A stretch of 64,000 nucleotides of DNA. Source: Alkalihalophilus pseudofirmus (lineage in GTDB: Bacteria; Bacillota; Bacilli; Bacillales; Bacillaceae_D). The stretch is from contig NZ_CP117835.1 in the NCBI RefSeq assembly GCF_029094545.1, forward strand, positions 1,344,001-1,408,000. The letters are read 5' to 3'. Position 1 is the stretch's first letter. The number at the start of each line of letters is the position of its first letter. A program made the position numbers and the translations under genes. Shown one piece after another: positions 1 to 9,121 of the stretch. Below the pieces are notes generated by a model. It was not told the DNA's origin and searched no databases. It worked only from the letters and a program-made list of their open reading frames with translations.

Positions 1-1
1 T

Positions 2-382
2 GGAAGAAATGGACATGTAACCTCTAATAATGGTGTGATTGACCATAAGCTGGTTATGCCGACAGGAGGCAATTCTGATAAGGACGGAACGAATCCTGAG
101 CAATTATTTGCAGCAGGCTACGCCGCTTGTTTCGACGGAGCACTTAACTTAATGGCTAAAAAATCCAATGAAGACATTGATTCTGAAATTGAAGCAGAAG
201 TAAGTCTGTTAAAGGATCCATCAGATGATGGCTTTAAAATTGGAGTTACGTTAAATGTATTTATTAAAGGCGTCTCTCAAGCTACAGCGGAAGAATTGAC
301 ACATAAAGCTCATGAGTTTTGTCCGTACTCTAAAGCGACGCGCGGTAATGTCGATATTAATTTAAATGTAAAAGCAGAGTAA
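2..382 (+). CDS. ohr: Organic hydroperoxide resistance protein, Ohr/OsmC family (5' partial)
   Basis: The reading frame is open from the first bases of the window, so the start lies outside it. Ohr is a thiol peroxidase that reduces organic hydroperoxides in the cytoplasm. Seen here: the N-terminal GRNGHV-type segment, a first cysteine in AAGYAACFDGAL and a second in EFCPYSKATRGN, 64 residues apart, as for the peroxidatic/resolving pair of Ohr. The C-terminal NVDINL strand is family-typical. No regulator (OhrR) is visible because the upstream region is missing. A strong hairpin terminator follows directly. OsmC itself is the alternative, but the spacing and the ATRGN motif favour Ohr. Confidence 0.9.
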   Translation, partial: GRNGHVTSNNGVIDHKLVMPTGGNSDKDGTNPEQLFAAGYAACFDGALNLMAKKSNEDIDSEIEAEVSLLKDPSDDGFKIGVTLNVFIKGVSQATAEELTHKAHEFCPYSKATRGNVDINLNVKAE

Positions 383-388
383 TCCAGT

Positions 389-419
389 GCCCTTTATCTT
401 TTTAGATGAAGGGCTTTTT
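389..419 (+). terminator. Rho-independent terminator after ohr
   Basis: The arms GCCCTTTATCT and AGATGAAGGGC form a stem (with one G-T pair) followed by a T run. Confidence 0.8.
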
Positions 420-529
420 GGTTGAACGTCAAAAATCTGAAACAAGCAAAAAGATACCATTATTTTCAAATTTAAGATACAATGGTGGCAGATAAGAAAG
501 AGCCCATTATGTTTTAGGAGTGACTGTTT

Positions 530-1381
530 ATGAATGGTGTTAGTCTTGTTTTAGAAGGCGGCGGAATGAGAGCTGTTTACACAGCTGGTGTGCTTGAAGC
601 TCTGATGAAACATGAAGTTGAAATCCCTCATGTGATAGGAGTTTCTGCTGGAGCGTGTAATGGGTCATCTTATGTGTCTAAGCAAATTGATAGAAATCGT
701 AAAGTGAATATTGATTATATTGATCGGCCGGAATATTTAAGTTTCAAAAACTTAGTGAAAACGAAATCAATTTTTGGTTGGGATTTTATTTTTAATACAC
801 TTCCTAACGAGCTTGAACCGTTTGATTTTGATACGTTTAAAGATTCTCCTCAAACATTCACCATTGTAACGACGAAACTAGATACAGGTGAGCCTTACTA
901 CTTCGATAAACATTTACCAAAAGAAGATCTTTTGACTGTTTTGAAGGCATCTAGCAGTATCCCGATGCTCGCACCGCCTGTTACATACAAAAATGATGTG
1001 TTTTTTGATGGCGGGGTAGCAGATCCGATTCCAATAAAACGTTCCATAGAAGAAGGACATCAAAAGCATGTGATTGTTCTAACTCAAAATAAAGGGTATC
1101 AAAAAACCCCTATGAAATTTACGCGTTTTGCAAAATGGCAATTCAGAAACAATCCAGCTTTCTTGCAAACCATGCTCACACGTTATCAACGGTACAATCA
1201 AACGTTAAAACGAATTGAAGAGATGGAGGCAAGTGGTGAAGCGTTTGTTATTAGACCCAAAATGCCCGTCCGCGTCTCAAGGCTAGAAAAGAACAAAGAA
1301 AGGCTCGCCGCTCTCTATAATGAAGGTGCAGAGGATATGCTGAGCGAGATGAATAAATTGGAACGGTGGTTAGCCAAGTAA
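530..1381 (+). CDS. Patatin-like phospholipase family protein (YjjU/RssA type)
   Basis: A 283-residue soluble protein. The oxyanion-hole motif GGGMRAVYTAGVL lies at residues 10-22, the nucleophile elbow GVSAG at 37-41 (Ser39), and the Asp of the catalytic dyad in FFDGGVADPIP near residue 160. These are the three hallmarks of bacterial patatin-like lipases or esterases acting on acyl lipids. A TAGGAG ribosome site stands 8 bases before the ATG. It is a single-gene unit bounded by terminators on both sides. The substrate cannot be read from the sequence. Confidence 0.85.
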   Translation: MNGVSLVLEGGGMRAVYTAGVLEALMKHEVEIPHVIGVSAGACNGSSYVSKQIDRNRKVNIDYIDRPEYLSFKNLVKTKSIFGWDFIFNTLPNELEPFDFDTFKDSPQTFTIVTTKLDTGEPYYFDKHLPKEDLLTVLKASSSIPMLAPPVTYKNDVFFDGGVADPIPIKRSIEEGHQKHVIVLTQNKGYQKTPMKFTRFAKWQFRNNPAFLQTMLTRYQRYNQTLKRIEEMEASGEAFVIRPKMPVRVSRLEKNKERLAALYNEGAEDMLSEMNKLERWLAK

Positions 1382-1386
1382 TGCAA

Positions 1387-1414
1387 AGCTAGGACAAATT
1401 GTTCTAGCTTTTTT
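1387..1414 (+). terminator. Terminator after patatin-like gene
   Basis: AGCTAGGAC and GTTCTAGCT form a stem (one G-T pair) with a short loop, followed by TTTTT. Confidence 0.75.
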
Positions 1415-1517
1415 ATCTTTCTCTTTCTAGATAGGCATCTCTATGATATTCTAGAATAATACAAATAAGAACAGATGTTTCTTTTTTGATTTTCATTAGA
1501 AAGAGAGCTTTATACAT

Positions 1518-2006
1518 ATGACAGGAAAAACACATGTAGCCGGAGGGCTTGCATTATGTATGGCAGCAGATACTTTTTTGCTGCCTCATAGCGGAACACC
1601 GCTTTATTATGTTGCGGGGATGGCTGGAGCGCTAATCCCTGATATATGCCATATCCACTCTAAAATTGGAAGGCGGCTTCCTCTTTTATCTAGAGCCATC
1701 TCATCTATATTCGGTCATCGGACGCTCACTCACAGTCTGCTTTTTTTAGGAATATGGGCATTGATTTTTCATATCTTTTTTGCAGAGTATACGATGATAC
1801 GAGATGGATTAATTGTAGGTATGATTAGTCATATTATTTTAGATGCAAGTACAGTGAGGGGAGTACGATTATTCTATCCACTAGACTTTCGGGTGCGTCT
1901 TCCGTTCTTCATTCGAACCGGTGGAGCTTTCGAGAGAGTCTTATTTTTAGCTTTGTCTCTTTATGTTGTCATTTATTCACTCGATACTCTTAAAGGATGG
2001 CTGTAG
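1518..2006 (+). CDS. Membrane-bound metal-dependent hydrolase (YdjM/DUF457 family)
   Basis: A 162-residue protein starting MTGKTHVAGGL, the typical opening of the YdjM/YvsG inner-membrane hydrolase family (LexA-regulated in E. coli). Histidines and aspartates likely to bind metal are in GKTHVAGG, IPDICHIHS, GHRTLTHS and ISHIILDAST. Three or four hydrophobic segments follow. The molecular substrate of the family is not known. It stands alone between the lipase and the thiol-oxidoreductase pair. Confidence 0.8.
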   Translation: MTGKTHVAGGLALCMAADTFLLPHSGTPLYYVAGMAGALIPDICHIHSKIGRRLPLLSRAISSIFGHRTLTHSLLFLGIWALIFHIFFAEYTMIRDGLIVGMISHIILDASTVRGVRLFYPLDFRVRLPFFIRTGGAFERVLFLALSLYVVIYSLDTLKGWL

Positions 2007-2096
2007 TTTTACTTTATCTTTAACAATTCGTTCACTCTTCTTTCTTCGCTTTTGTGGTAAAGTAATTTTCATAGGTGAAAGAAGGGGGTACTAGGT

Positions 2097-2522
2097 TTGA
2101 CTAAAAAAATAGAAAATATATTAATCTTTGCGTGGCTTACCTCATTTACTGCGATGCTTGGTTCCCTTTACTTCTCGGTAATACGTCAATTTGAGCCATG
2201 TTCGTTGTGCTGGTATCAACGTATATTGATGTACCCGCTTGTGATTATTTTGCTTATTGGGATTATACGAAGAGATACAACAGCTGCTATTTATTCTTTC
2301 ATTTTTTCGATTATAGGGATTCTTGTTTCCTCCTATCATTACGCAAACCAAAAGCTCCCTTTCTTGCAGGATGCTGTCCCTTCTTGCGGGAGAGTCCCAT
2401 GCAGCGGGCAGTATATTAATTGGTTTGGTTTTGTAACGATACCGTTTTTAGCTTTAACAGCATTTACGATTATTGCTTTATGCAGCTTAATCATCATTCG
2501 TAATACTAAGGAGAGAGAGTAG
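2097..2522 (+). CDS. bdbC: DsbB-like disulfide oxidoreductase
   Basis: A 141-residue four-helix membrane protein with the quinone-side CxxC (CSLCWYQR, Cys35/Cys38) and a second external pair in VPSCGRVPCSG, as in BdbC/DsbB. It would reoxidise an extracytoplasmic thiol oxidase with menaquinone as electron acceptor. The start is TTG, preceded by GAAGGGGG about 10 bases upstream; no ATG fits the family start. The next gene begins two bases after its stop, so the two form an operon and a functional pair. Confidence 0.88.
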   Translation: MTKKIENILIFAWLTSFTAMLGSLYFSVIRQFEPCSLCWYQRILMYPLVIILLIGIIRRDTTAAIYSFIFSIIGILVSSYHYANQKLPFLQDAVPSCGRVPCSGQYINWFGFVTIPFLALTAFTIIALCSLIIIRNTKERE

Positions 2523-2524
2523 AT

Positions 2525-2995
2525 ATGAAGAAGGTTCTTATTTTTGGTGGCATTATTGTCATATTATTTGGGTTATTAGCAGTCGTTAATTCTATGAAAC
2601 AATCACAGCTAGCAGAGGGTAATCCATTTGGAAAAGAACGCATCGCTCCAGCAACGGCAGAGTTAATGAACGATCCAAACTATCAAAATGTCATTTTGCC
2701 AGATGAGCTTGAGGAGATCCTTGAAGATAATGGAGATGTAACGGTGTATTTTTATAGCTCTACTTGTCCTTATTGTAAGGAGGCAACACCAAGGCTTGTA
2801 CCGATCAGTGAAGAATTGGGAGTAGAACTTGTTCAATACAACCTAACTGAATTTGAGGATGGTTATTCTGATTATAGAATTGAATCCACTCCAACAATTG
2901 TCCATTTTGAGAATGGTGAAGAGGTTGACAGAATTGTAGGCAGCGCCCCAGATGAAGAATATAGAGCGTTTTTCGAACGAAACGTCAATAATTAA
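2525..2995 (+). CDS. Membrane-anchored thioredoxin-family protein, BdbC partner
   Basis: A 156-residue protein with one N-terminal signal anchor (residues 1-22) and an extracytoplasmic thioredoxin fold with the active site CPYC at 81-84 and the cis-proline in ESTPTIV. Translationally coupled to the DsbB-like gene, it is the probable thiol oxidase partner. It lacks the DsbA helical insertion seen in B. subtilis BdbD, so it is better described as a thioredoxin-like protein than as BdbD. A terminator follows its stop. Confidence 0.82.
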   Translation: MKKVLIFGGIIVILFGLLAVVNSMKQSQLAEGNPFGKERIAPATAELMNDPNYQNVILPDELEEILEDNGDVTVYFYSSTCPYCKEATPRLVPISEELGVELVQYNLTEFEDGYSDYRIESTPTIVHFENGEEVDRIVGSAPDEEYRAFFERNVNN

Positions 2996-3002
2996 TAGTG
3001 TG

Positions 3003-3034
3003 ACCGATCAGCTAATTGTTGATCGGTTTTTTTA
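3003..3034 (+). terminator. Terminator after thioredoxin-like gene
   Basis: ACCGATCA and TGATCGGT flank an 8- to 9-base loop, followed by a run of T. Confidence 0.85.
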
Positions 3035-3128
3035 TGTAAAGAAAAGTATGAATATATTGACAAATGAATGAACGATCAAATAAACTTATAAAACAAAGTT
3101 GTTTAGTTGGTTTTAAAAGAAGGGATGG

Positions 3129-4343
3129 ATGAGGGTGCGTTTTAGTTATGTGAGTCATTTATATTGTCCGAAATGTTCTGGAGCCTATTCTGCAGATGAA
3201 AAAAATAATTTGTGTACATGTGGTTCACCATTACTAGTAAGTTATGATTACAACTCATTAAAAGAAAAGTGGCAAAAAGAAGATTTACTACATAGAGAAC
3301 CTAATTTATGGCGTTATCATGAATTGCTGCCAGTAAAAAAGAAAGAGAACATCGTTTCTTTAGGAGAAGGGATGACTCCATTACTTTCTATGGGTAAGCT
3401 CGGTGAAGAGTATGGAATTACAACATTATTGATGAAAGATGAAGGGTTAATCCCCACAGGTTCGTTTAAAGCAAGAGGTTCAGCAGTGGGTGTATCTAAA
3501 GCAAAAGAACTTGGTGTAGAAGAGCTTGCTATGCCTACGAACGGTAATGCAGGAGCAGCTTGGTCATTGTATGCTTCGAGAGCAGGAATTAAAAGCCATA
3601 TCGTTATGCCAAAAGATGCCCCGATGATTACGAGACAAGAGGTTCATGTGGCTGGCGCTGATTTGAAAGTGATTGACGGCTTAATTAGTGACGCAGGTAA
3701 ATTAGTAGGTGAAGCTGTAAATGAATATGGCTGGTTTGATGTTTCAACATTAAAAGAGCCTTACCGAATTGAAGGTAAAAAAACAATGGGGCTTGAAATA
3801 GCTGAACAATTGAATTGGGAACTCCCTGATGTGATTTTGTACCCAACTGGAGGAGGAGTCGGCTTAATCGGAATATACAAAGCACTTAAGGAATTAGCCG
3901 AAATTGGTTGGATAGAAAAAGAAAAGCTTCCTAGGCTTGTAGCTGTTCAGGCAGAGGGATGTGCACCAATTGTTAAAGCATTTGAAGCAGGAAATAAAGA
4001 TTCTGAATTTTGGAATGACTCTGTAACTGCAGCTTTTGGAATAAATGTGCCTAAAGCACTTGGTGACTTTTTAGTTCTTGAAGCGATCTATGAAACGAAT
4101 GGTTGTGCAATTGCAGTGTCAGATGAACATCTTTTACAAGAGCAGCATCATATTGCCGAACGAGAAGGGGCATTTATTTGTCCTGAAGGGGCTGCAACAT
4201 TTGCGGCTGCAAAAAAATTACGTCAAGATGGATGGATTAAAGAAAATGAAACCGTCATATGCTTAAACACAGGCATGGGAATCAAGTATCCTGAGACGGT
4301 TCCGATGAATGTGGCTGTCCGCTCAAAAACAGAACGATTATAG
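3129..4343 (+). CDS. thrC: Threonine synthase, PLP-dependent
   Basis: A 404-residue fold-type II PLP enzyme. N-terminal zinc-ribbon-like cysteines (Cys13/16/29/31) are followed by the TrpB-like catalytic region. The PLP lysine lies in PTGSFKARG (Lys114), and the phosphate-binding glycine loop is PTGGGVG. It converts O-phospho-homoserine to threonine. The gene is not next to hom or thrB, so it may be a second threonine synthase. The start is ATG behind GAAGGG with a short 4-base spacing. A symporter gene starts about 10 bases after its stop. Confidence 0.85.
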   Translation: MRVRFSYVSHLYCPKCSGAYSADEKNNLCTCGSPLLVSYDYNSLKEKWQKEDLLHREPNLWRYHELLPVKKKENIVSLGEGMTPLLSMGKLGEEYGITTLLMKDEGLIPTGSFKARGSAVGVSKAKELGVEELAMPTNGNAGAAWSLYASRAGIKSHIVMPKDAPMITRQEVHVAGADLKVIDGLISDAGKLVGEAVNEYGWFDVSTLKEPYRIEGKKTMGLEIAEQLNWELPDVILYPTGGGVGLIGIYKALKELAEIGWIEKEKLPRLVAVQAEGCAPIVKAFEAGNKDSEFWNDSVTAAFGINVPKALGDFLVLEAIYETNGCAIAVSDEHLLQEQHHIAEREGAFICPEGAATFAAAKKLRQDGWIKENETVICLNTGMGIKYPETVPMNVAVRSKTERL

Positions 4344-4353
4344 GGGGATGAAG

Positions 4354-5577
4354 ATGAAAAGGCCATCATTGCTAACTCAGATTTTATTGGCATTTGTTTT
4401 AGCTATCATCGTCGGGTCGATATTTGGTTCTTCAGCAGAAGTTGTCAGTCCGCTTGGTACCTTTTTCTTACGACTAATTCAATTTGTGATTGCACCGCTC
4501 ATTTTAGCGACCCTTGTTACAGGAATTGCAAGTCTTGGCAGCGGGAAAAAACTAGCTAGACTCGGCGCAAAAACAGTTGGATTCTTTTTAACTACCACAT
4601 TAATTGCCGTATCATTAGGTCTTGCTATTGGCTTTTTGTTCTCTCCTGGGGAGGGGCTTAATATTGAACCGCCTGCAACAGGCTCAGTTGAGGTGAATGA
4701 AACAGAAGGTGTTGTCACCACTTTACTTAATATCATTCCAACCAACCCATTTGCAGCTCTTGCTGAACAAAATATTCTGCAGATTATCTTTTTTGCAGCG
4801 GCTCTTGGAATTGGTATAACAATTGTAGGAGAGAAAGCAATCCCTGTACGTCGCTTCTTTGAAGGCTTTGCAGATGTATTATTAAAGATTACTGGTGCTA
4901 TTATGAAGCTTGCTCCTATAGGTGTTTTCGGGATTATGGCTCCTATAGTAGGTAATTATGGTTTAGCTGTGCTGCTTCCTTTAGGGAAGGTCATTTTAGC
5001 TGTCGCTGTGGCGTGTATGCTGCATGTTCTGATTGTCTACGGTTTAGCTGTGAAAACACTTGGTAAAACCAGCCTCCTTCATTTCTTCAAAGGGATGGCT
5101 CCTGCAGCACTCGTTGGATTTACAACATCAAGCAGTGCAGCGACGCTTCCTGTTACCTTAAAAAATGCACAAGAGAGGGTCGGCGTATCAAAGGAAACGA
5201 GCAGTTTTGTTCTGCCTCTTGGTGCCACAATTAATATGGACGGAGGGGCGATTTATCAAGGGATCGCAGTATTGTTTATTGCTCAATTTTATGGGATTGA
5301 GCTGACAATGCTGCAGATCTTTACTGTTATGCTGACGGCTACTCTAGCATCTATCGGTGCGGCAGGGGTGCCAGGTGCGGGTCTGATTATGCTTGCGATG
5401 GTTTTAAGCTCTGCTGGACTTCCGATTGAAGGCATTGCTTTAGTAGCGGCGATTGATCGTATTCTAGATATGTTTAGAACAGGAACGAATATCTTAGGTG
5501 ATGCAGCAGCTTCGGTTGTCATTGATCGTTCTGAGAATAAGAACAAACCTATTGAAGCAAATGAGCTTGCTTCATAG
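4354..5577 (+). CDS. Dicarboxylate/amino acid:cation symporter (DAACS family)
   Basis: A 407-residue polytopic protein of the GltP/DctA family, importing glutamate, aspartate or C4-dicarboxylates with Na+ or H+. Diagnostic motifs are the serine-rich re-entrant loop TTSSSAATLP, the NMDGGAIYQG segment of TM7 and DRILDMFRTGTN of TM8. The second of two close ATGs is chosen because GGGGG stands 6 bases before it; the first would touch the Shine-Dalgarno sequence. It probably forms an operon with the threonine synthase. NMDGG instead of the common NMDGT is a minor deviation. Confidence 0.88.
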   Translation: MKRPSLLTQILLAFVLAIIVGSIFGSSAEVVSPLGTFFLRLIQFVIAPLILATLVTGIASLGSGKKLARLGAKTVGFFLTTTLIAVSLGLAIGFLFSPGEGLNIEPPATGSVEVNETEGVVTTLLNIIPTNPFAALAEQNILQIIFFAAALGIGITIVGEKAIPVRRFFEGFADVLLKITGAIMKLAPIGVFGIMAPIVGNYGLAVLLPLGKVILAVAVACMLHVLIVYGLAVKTLGKTSLLHFFKGMAPAALVGFTTSSSAATLPVTLKNAQERVGVSKETSSFVLPLGATINMDGGAIYQGIAVLFIAQFYGIELTMLQIFTVMLTATLASIGAAGVPGAGLIMLAMVLSSAGLPIEGIALVAAIDRILDMFRTGTNILGDAAASVVIDRSENKNKPIEANELAS

Positions 5578-5581
5578 AAGA

Positions 5582-5618
5582 AACACCCTGTACCGTCTTA
5601 GGTACAGGGTGTTATTGT
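5582..5618. terminator. Strong terminator between convergent genes
   Basis: The perfect stem AACACCCTGTACC/GGTACAGGGTGTT has a 6-base loop. A T-rich tail follows on the + strand. It separates the symporter from the convergent hydrolase. Confidence 0.85.
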
Positions 5619-5657
5619 TTTAGGGCGATGGTATTTACATGTATAGTAGAGTCCTTC

Positions 5658-6443
5658 TTAAATATTGACTGTAGTTTTCACCCTTTTTGACAACCATACT
5701 GCCGTTTCATTGAATAGTCTATTTTCAAAAGCATGGCTTGAAAAGGTATGGTCTCCTTTATCTATAAAAATACGATTTGCATCTATAGCGGCAGTAACAT
5801 AATCATCAGCATTGGATTTTGGAACTTCTTGGTCCTCATCACCGTGAATGATAAGTACAGAGCCGTTAAAAGTTGAAATAGAAGTTAGAGGATCATGACG
5901 CTTTAAGTCTTCAAAGAAAGATTTACTAAGTTCAAAGCCTTGGTAATCATAGACACCATTCTTCTTAGCAGACATAACCGCATCCTCCGTAGTAATGGAT
6001 ACAATATCATCATATGGTCTAGCAACAGGTGCCCAAAGAACAACTTGATTAAGTTGAGGGATTGTTGGTGAGGTTAATGCTGTAACTGCGCCCCCTAAAC
6101 TATGACCTACAAGAGATATACGATTAGGGTCTACACCCTCTAGTTCCATAGTATATGAAATCACTGATTTAAGCTCGTCTACTTTCTTTGTTACAGTAAC
6201 ATCTTTATAATGGCCATTACTTTCACCACAGCCGCTAAAATCAAATCTTACACAAATATAGCCTAAAGAACTGAAGTAGCGTGCGGCTTTCACAAACATT
6301 CTGTGTTCACCAATTTTATTGCCCACAAACCCATGAATAAAAATGAGGGCAGGTGCTTCTTTCTCAAACAATTGTTCAGGTGTATGTATTGCGGCCGATA
6401 AATGATACTCACCTGCAGGAATGGTAATATGTTTGCTTGCCAT
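5658..6443 (-). CDS. Alpha/beta hydrolase (serine aminopeptidase-like S33)
   Basis: A 261-residue soluble alpha/beta hydrolase. The oxyanion strand is FIHGFVGN, the nucleophile elbow GHSLGGAV, the acidic residue follows IIHGDEDQEVP, and the catalytic histidine lies in KGDHTFSS. Esterase, thioesterase or peptidase activity is possible; the substrate is not evident. The start is the ATG at 6443, which has AAAGGAG 10 bases upstream; the in-frame GTG further upstream is too close to that site. Confidence 0.85.
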   Translation of the reverse strand: MASKHITIPAGEYHLSAAIHTPEQLFEKEAPALIFIHGFVGNKIGEHRMFVKAARYFSSLGYICVRFDFSGCGESNGHYKDVTVTKKVDELKSVISYTMELEGVDPNRISLVGHSLGGAVTALTSPTIPQLNQVVLWAPVARPYDDIVSITTEDAVMSAKKNGVYDYQGFELSKSFFEDLKRHDPLTSISTFNGSVLIIHGDEDQEVPKSNADDYVTAAIDANRIFIDKGDHTFSSHAFENRLFNETAVWLSKRVKTTVNI

Positions 6444-6861
6444 CCGTCTCACGCTCCTTTGTGTTATTTAGTTTATTATAAAGAGTACAACGCAAAATAA
6501 CAATAAAAATTCTAATTTTTCCGGGTGGTTTTGTCGGAATAATGAATAATTACTTAAAAGGTCTTTGCTGAGAAGGCTACCGAGGCTTGCACCATTTTAT
6601 TGGTGCAAGTCTCTTTTATATAGAATAAAATTAGTCTTTATCTAAATTTAGGTGGTTTTAGAATGTAAGAGATAAAAGAGAATACAAGGACTGGCCTTGA
6701 AGTCTTGAAAGAACATCCTAAAGTACCTACAATCTATACTCCTGCCTCCTAAACCATAAAGGACATAATTTACATTCAAAGCAGGGAAAAGATTTTGCGG
6801 CTTTCCTTTCTGGAAGGCTTTTTAAATTTGATTATTTACCTAGTTATTATTGATCGAACAT
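6444..6861. other. Intergenic region without a gene
   Basis: About 420 bases without a convincing coding frame. It holds a terminator-like hairpin (CTTGCACCA at 6586-6594 pairing with TGGTGCAAG at 6601-6609, then T-rich), which has no obvious gene in front of it. The rest is AT-rich and leads into the sigma-F promoter of dacF. Confidence 0.5.
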
Positions 6862-6890
6862 GTATAAAAAAGAAAAGATTGGTAAAAATG
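6862..6890 (+). promoter_or_regulatory. Sigma-F promoter of dacF
   Basis: GTATA (-35, consensus GYATA) is followed after 14 bases by GGTAAAAATG (-10), which matches GGNNANANTR at every fixed position. dacF is a known sigma-F gene in B. subtilis, and this site lies about 85 bases before the chosen start. Confidence 0.75.
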
Positions 6891-6973
6891 GTGGGTAGCA
6901 AACTTAGGGACATCTTGTTTTTTGAGGCTTCCTTAAGAGGACTATGAAAATGATGAGATGGAGGTCGGATGGG

Positions 6974-8134
6974 ATGCGGAAAGTCTTATCTACACTATTA
7001 GCTATCGTACTTGTATGTACGTTGGCAGCACCAATGGGATATGCAGCTGAAAAGCAGGCTAGTTTAGCAGAAAATGCTTCATCAGCTATTGTAATTGAGC
7101 GGGATACAGGAGAAGTGTTATTCGAGAAAAACAGCCACGATCAACTTCCCCCTGCTAGTATGACAAAAATTATGACTATGCTTTTAATTATGGAAGCCAT
7201 TGATGAAGGTTCTCTTTCCTACGATGATAAAATTCGCACGAGTGAAAACGCGGCATCAATGGGTGGTTCTCAAGTGTTTTTAGAGCCAGGTGAAGAGATG
7301 ACGGTTACTGATATGTTAAAAGCGATTGCTGTTGCCTCAGGTAATGATGCATCAGTAGCAATGGCTGAACACCTTGGAGGTACGGAAGAGGAATTTGTCT
7401 CAATGATGAATGATAAAGCAAAAGAATTGGGACTAGAAAATACAAACTTTATGAACTCTAACGGATTACCTGCAGAAAATCACTACACTACGGCGTATGA
7501 TTTAGCGATGATCTCAAAAGAGCTGCTCAAGTATGAAGATATCACAAAATTCACCGGAATTTATGAAGATTACTTAAGACAGGATTCAGAAAATAAGTTT
7601 TGGCTCGTGAATACGAACAAGCTTGTAAAGTTTTATCCTGGAGTTGACGGTCTTAAAACAGGTTTTACAAGAGAAGCAATGTATTGTTTAACAGCAACAG
7701 CCCAAAAGAACGATATGCGTGTCATTTCTGTGATTATGGGAGCACCTACTCCGAAAGAAAGAAACGCTCAAATTACAGAGATGCTTGATTATTCGTTTAG
7801 TCAATTTAAAACACATAAACTGTATGAGAGAGACCATATTTTAGCTGAAGTGAAGGTTAGTAAAGGGGATAAAAATCAAATTCCTGTACAAACCTCTGAA
7901 TCTGTTTCAATTTTAACGAAAAAAGGCGAATCGATTGATGATGTGACAGAGCGTATGGAAATCGATGAGCAATTGCATGCTCCCCTTGCTAAAGGAGATA
8001 CAGTTGGAACCTTATATATCGAAAGAGCTGGAGAAGTTCTAAGTGAAACATCGCTTGTTGCCGGTGATGATGTAATGGATGCTTCTTGGTGGAAGTTATT
8101 TAAAAACGTCTTATCGAAATTTAGCGGCAAATAA
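6974..8134 (+). CDS. dacF: D-alanyl-D-alanine carboxypeptidase DacF (sporulation PBP)
   Basis: A 386-residue low-molecular-weight penicillin-binding protein. A cleavable signal peptide (MRKVLSTLLAIVLVCTLAAPMGYA) precedes the peptidase domain with SMTK (SxxK), SGND (SxN) and KTGFT (KTG). It trims the terminal D-Ala of spore peptidoglycan in the forespore. The start is the ATG at 6974, with GGAGG about 9 bases upstream and a signal peptide beginning exactly there; a frame extension to 6944 is possible but unlikely. The spoIIA operon follows in the same direction, as in B. subtilis, where dacF transcripts can run into it. Confidence 0.92.
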   Translation: MRKVLSTLLAIVLVCTLAAPMGYAAEKQASLAENASSAIVIERDTGEVLFEKNSHDQLPPASMTKIMTMLLIMEAIDEGSLSYDDKIRTSENAASMGGSQVFLEPGEEMTVTDMLKAIAVASGNDASVAMAEHLGGTEEEFVSMMNDKAKELGLENTNFMNSNGLPAENHYTTAYDLAMISKELLKYEDITKFTGIYEDYLRQDSENKFWLVNTNKLVKFYPGVDGLKTGFTREAMYCLTATAQKNDMRVISVIMGAPTPKERNAQITEMLDYSFSQFKTHKLYERDHILAEVKVSKGDKNQIPVQTSESVSILTKKGESIDDVTERMEIDEQLHAPLAKGDTVGTLYIERAGEVLSETSLVAGDDVMDASWWKLFKNVLSKFSGK

Positions 8135-8316
8135 ATCGCATAGTTGAATTTAATCGTATGGTGGAATTAGATCGTCTAATTAGGCGAATGAAGACTACTT
8201 TTTACGAATGTAAACTAGTTTTGTCATATGGCAGGTATAGGAGTGGAAAAAGGCGAAATTCTCTCTAGCAAAACAAACAGGGGGTCCTGTATGTGAGACT
8301 TAGAGGGAGTGATCGA

Positions 8317-8667
8317 ATGAGTTTAGTGATGGATTTAGAGCGAAAAGGAAGTGTGCTGCTCGTTAGACTTGAAGGCGAGCTTGATCATCACACTGCTGAA
8401 AAATTACGTAAACAAGTAGAAGGTCACCTAACCGATGCGAGTGTCAAGCATATTGTTCTTAATCTTGAACAGCTGTCTTTTATGGATAGTTCAGGACTAG
8501 GAGTGATACTTGGACGCTACAAACAAGTGAAAGCAAATGGAGGAGAGATGGTCGTTTGCGCCATTTCACCAGCAGTTAAACGTTTGTTTGAGATGTCAGG
8601 ATTGTTCAAGATCATCCGTCTTGAGGAAAATGAACAATTTGCATTAAAGACATTGGGGGTGGCCTAA
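8317..8667 (+). CDS. spoIIAA: Anti-sigma F factor antagonist SpoIIAA
   Basis: A 116-residue STAS-domain protein. The phosphorylatable serine is in [13 protein letters not shown], and the N-terminus has the family motif GELDHHTAE. Dephosphorylated SpoIIAA displaces SpoIIAB from sigma-F to start forespore-specific transcription. The start is the ATG at 8317 behind GAGGGAGTGA, matching the B. subtilis N-terminus; an in-frame GTG 24 bases upstream is rejected. First gene of spoIIAA-spoIIAB-sigF. Confidence 0.95.
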   Translation: MSLVMDLERKGSVLLVRLEGELDHHTAEKLRKQVEGHLTDASVKHIVLNLEQLSFMDSSGLGVILGRYKQVKANGGEMVVCAISPAVKRLFEMSGLFKIIRLEENEQFALKTLGVA

Positions 8668-8668
8668 T

Positions 8669-9109
8669 ATGCGTAATCAAATGGATTTAACCTTTTCTGC
8701 CTTAAGCGAAAATGAATCATTCGCACGTGTAACCGTTGGCGCTTTTATTGCTCAGCTTGACCCTACGATGGATGAGATGACAGAAATTAAAACGGTTGTT
8801 TCAGAAGCAGTTACTAACTCCATCATTCACGGGTACCATAATAAACCAGAAGGTATGGTCTTTATTCATGTCACTCTTGATAACGGAGTCATTGAATTAA
8901 CGATTCGAGATGAAGGTATGGGAATTGAAGATATCGAAGAGGCCAGACAGCCTCTTTATACAACGAAGCCTGAGCTTGAGCGTTCTGGCATGGGCTTTAC
9001 GATTATGGAGAACTTTATGGATGAAATTAAGGTCATCTCTGAGCCGATGATTGGTACGACGGTTTATTTGAAAAAGCACTTAACTAATAGCAAAGCGATT
9101 TGCAATTAA
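8669..9109 (+). CDS. spoIIAB: Anti-sigma F factor / kinase SpoIIAB
   Basis: A 146-residue GHKL-type ATPase with the N box ([12 protein letters not shown]), G1 box ([10 protein letters not shown]) and G2 box ([10 protein letters not shown]). It binds and inhibits sigma-F and phosphorylates SpoIIAA on serine. Its ATG lies one base after the stop of spoIIAA, behind GGGGGTGG, so translation is coupled. Confidence 0.95.
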   Translation: MRNQMDLTFSALSENESFARVTVGAFIAQLDPTMDEMTEIKTVVSEAVTNSIIHGYHNKPEGMVFIHVTLDNGVIELTIRDEGMGIEDIEEARQPLYTTKPELERSGMGFTIMENFMDEIKVISEPMIGTTVYLKKHLTNSKAICN

Positions 9110-9121
9110 GGAGTTTTGCCT

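Noticed and set aside
8161-8310. Sigma-H promoter for spoIIA
   Set aside because: GAAT-type -10 candidates are present, but no AGGA-type -35 at the right spacing was found, so no site is reported.
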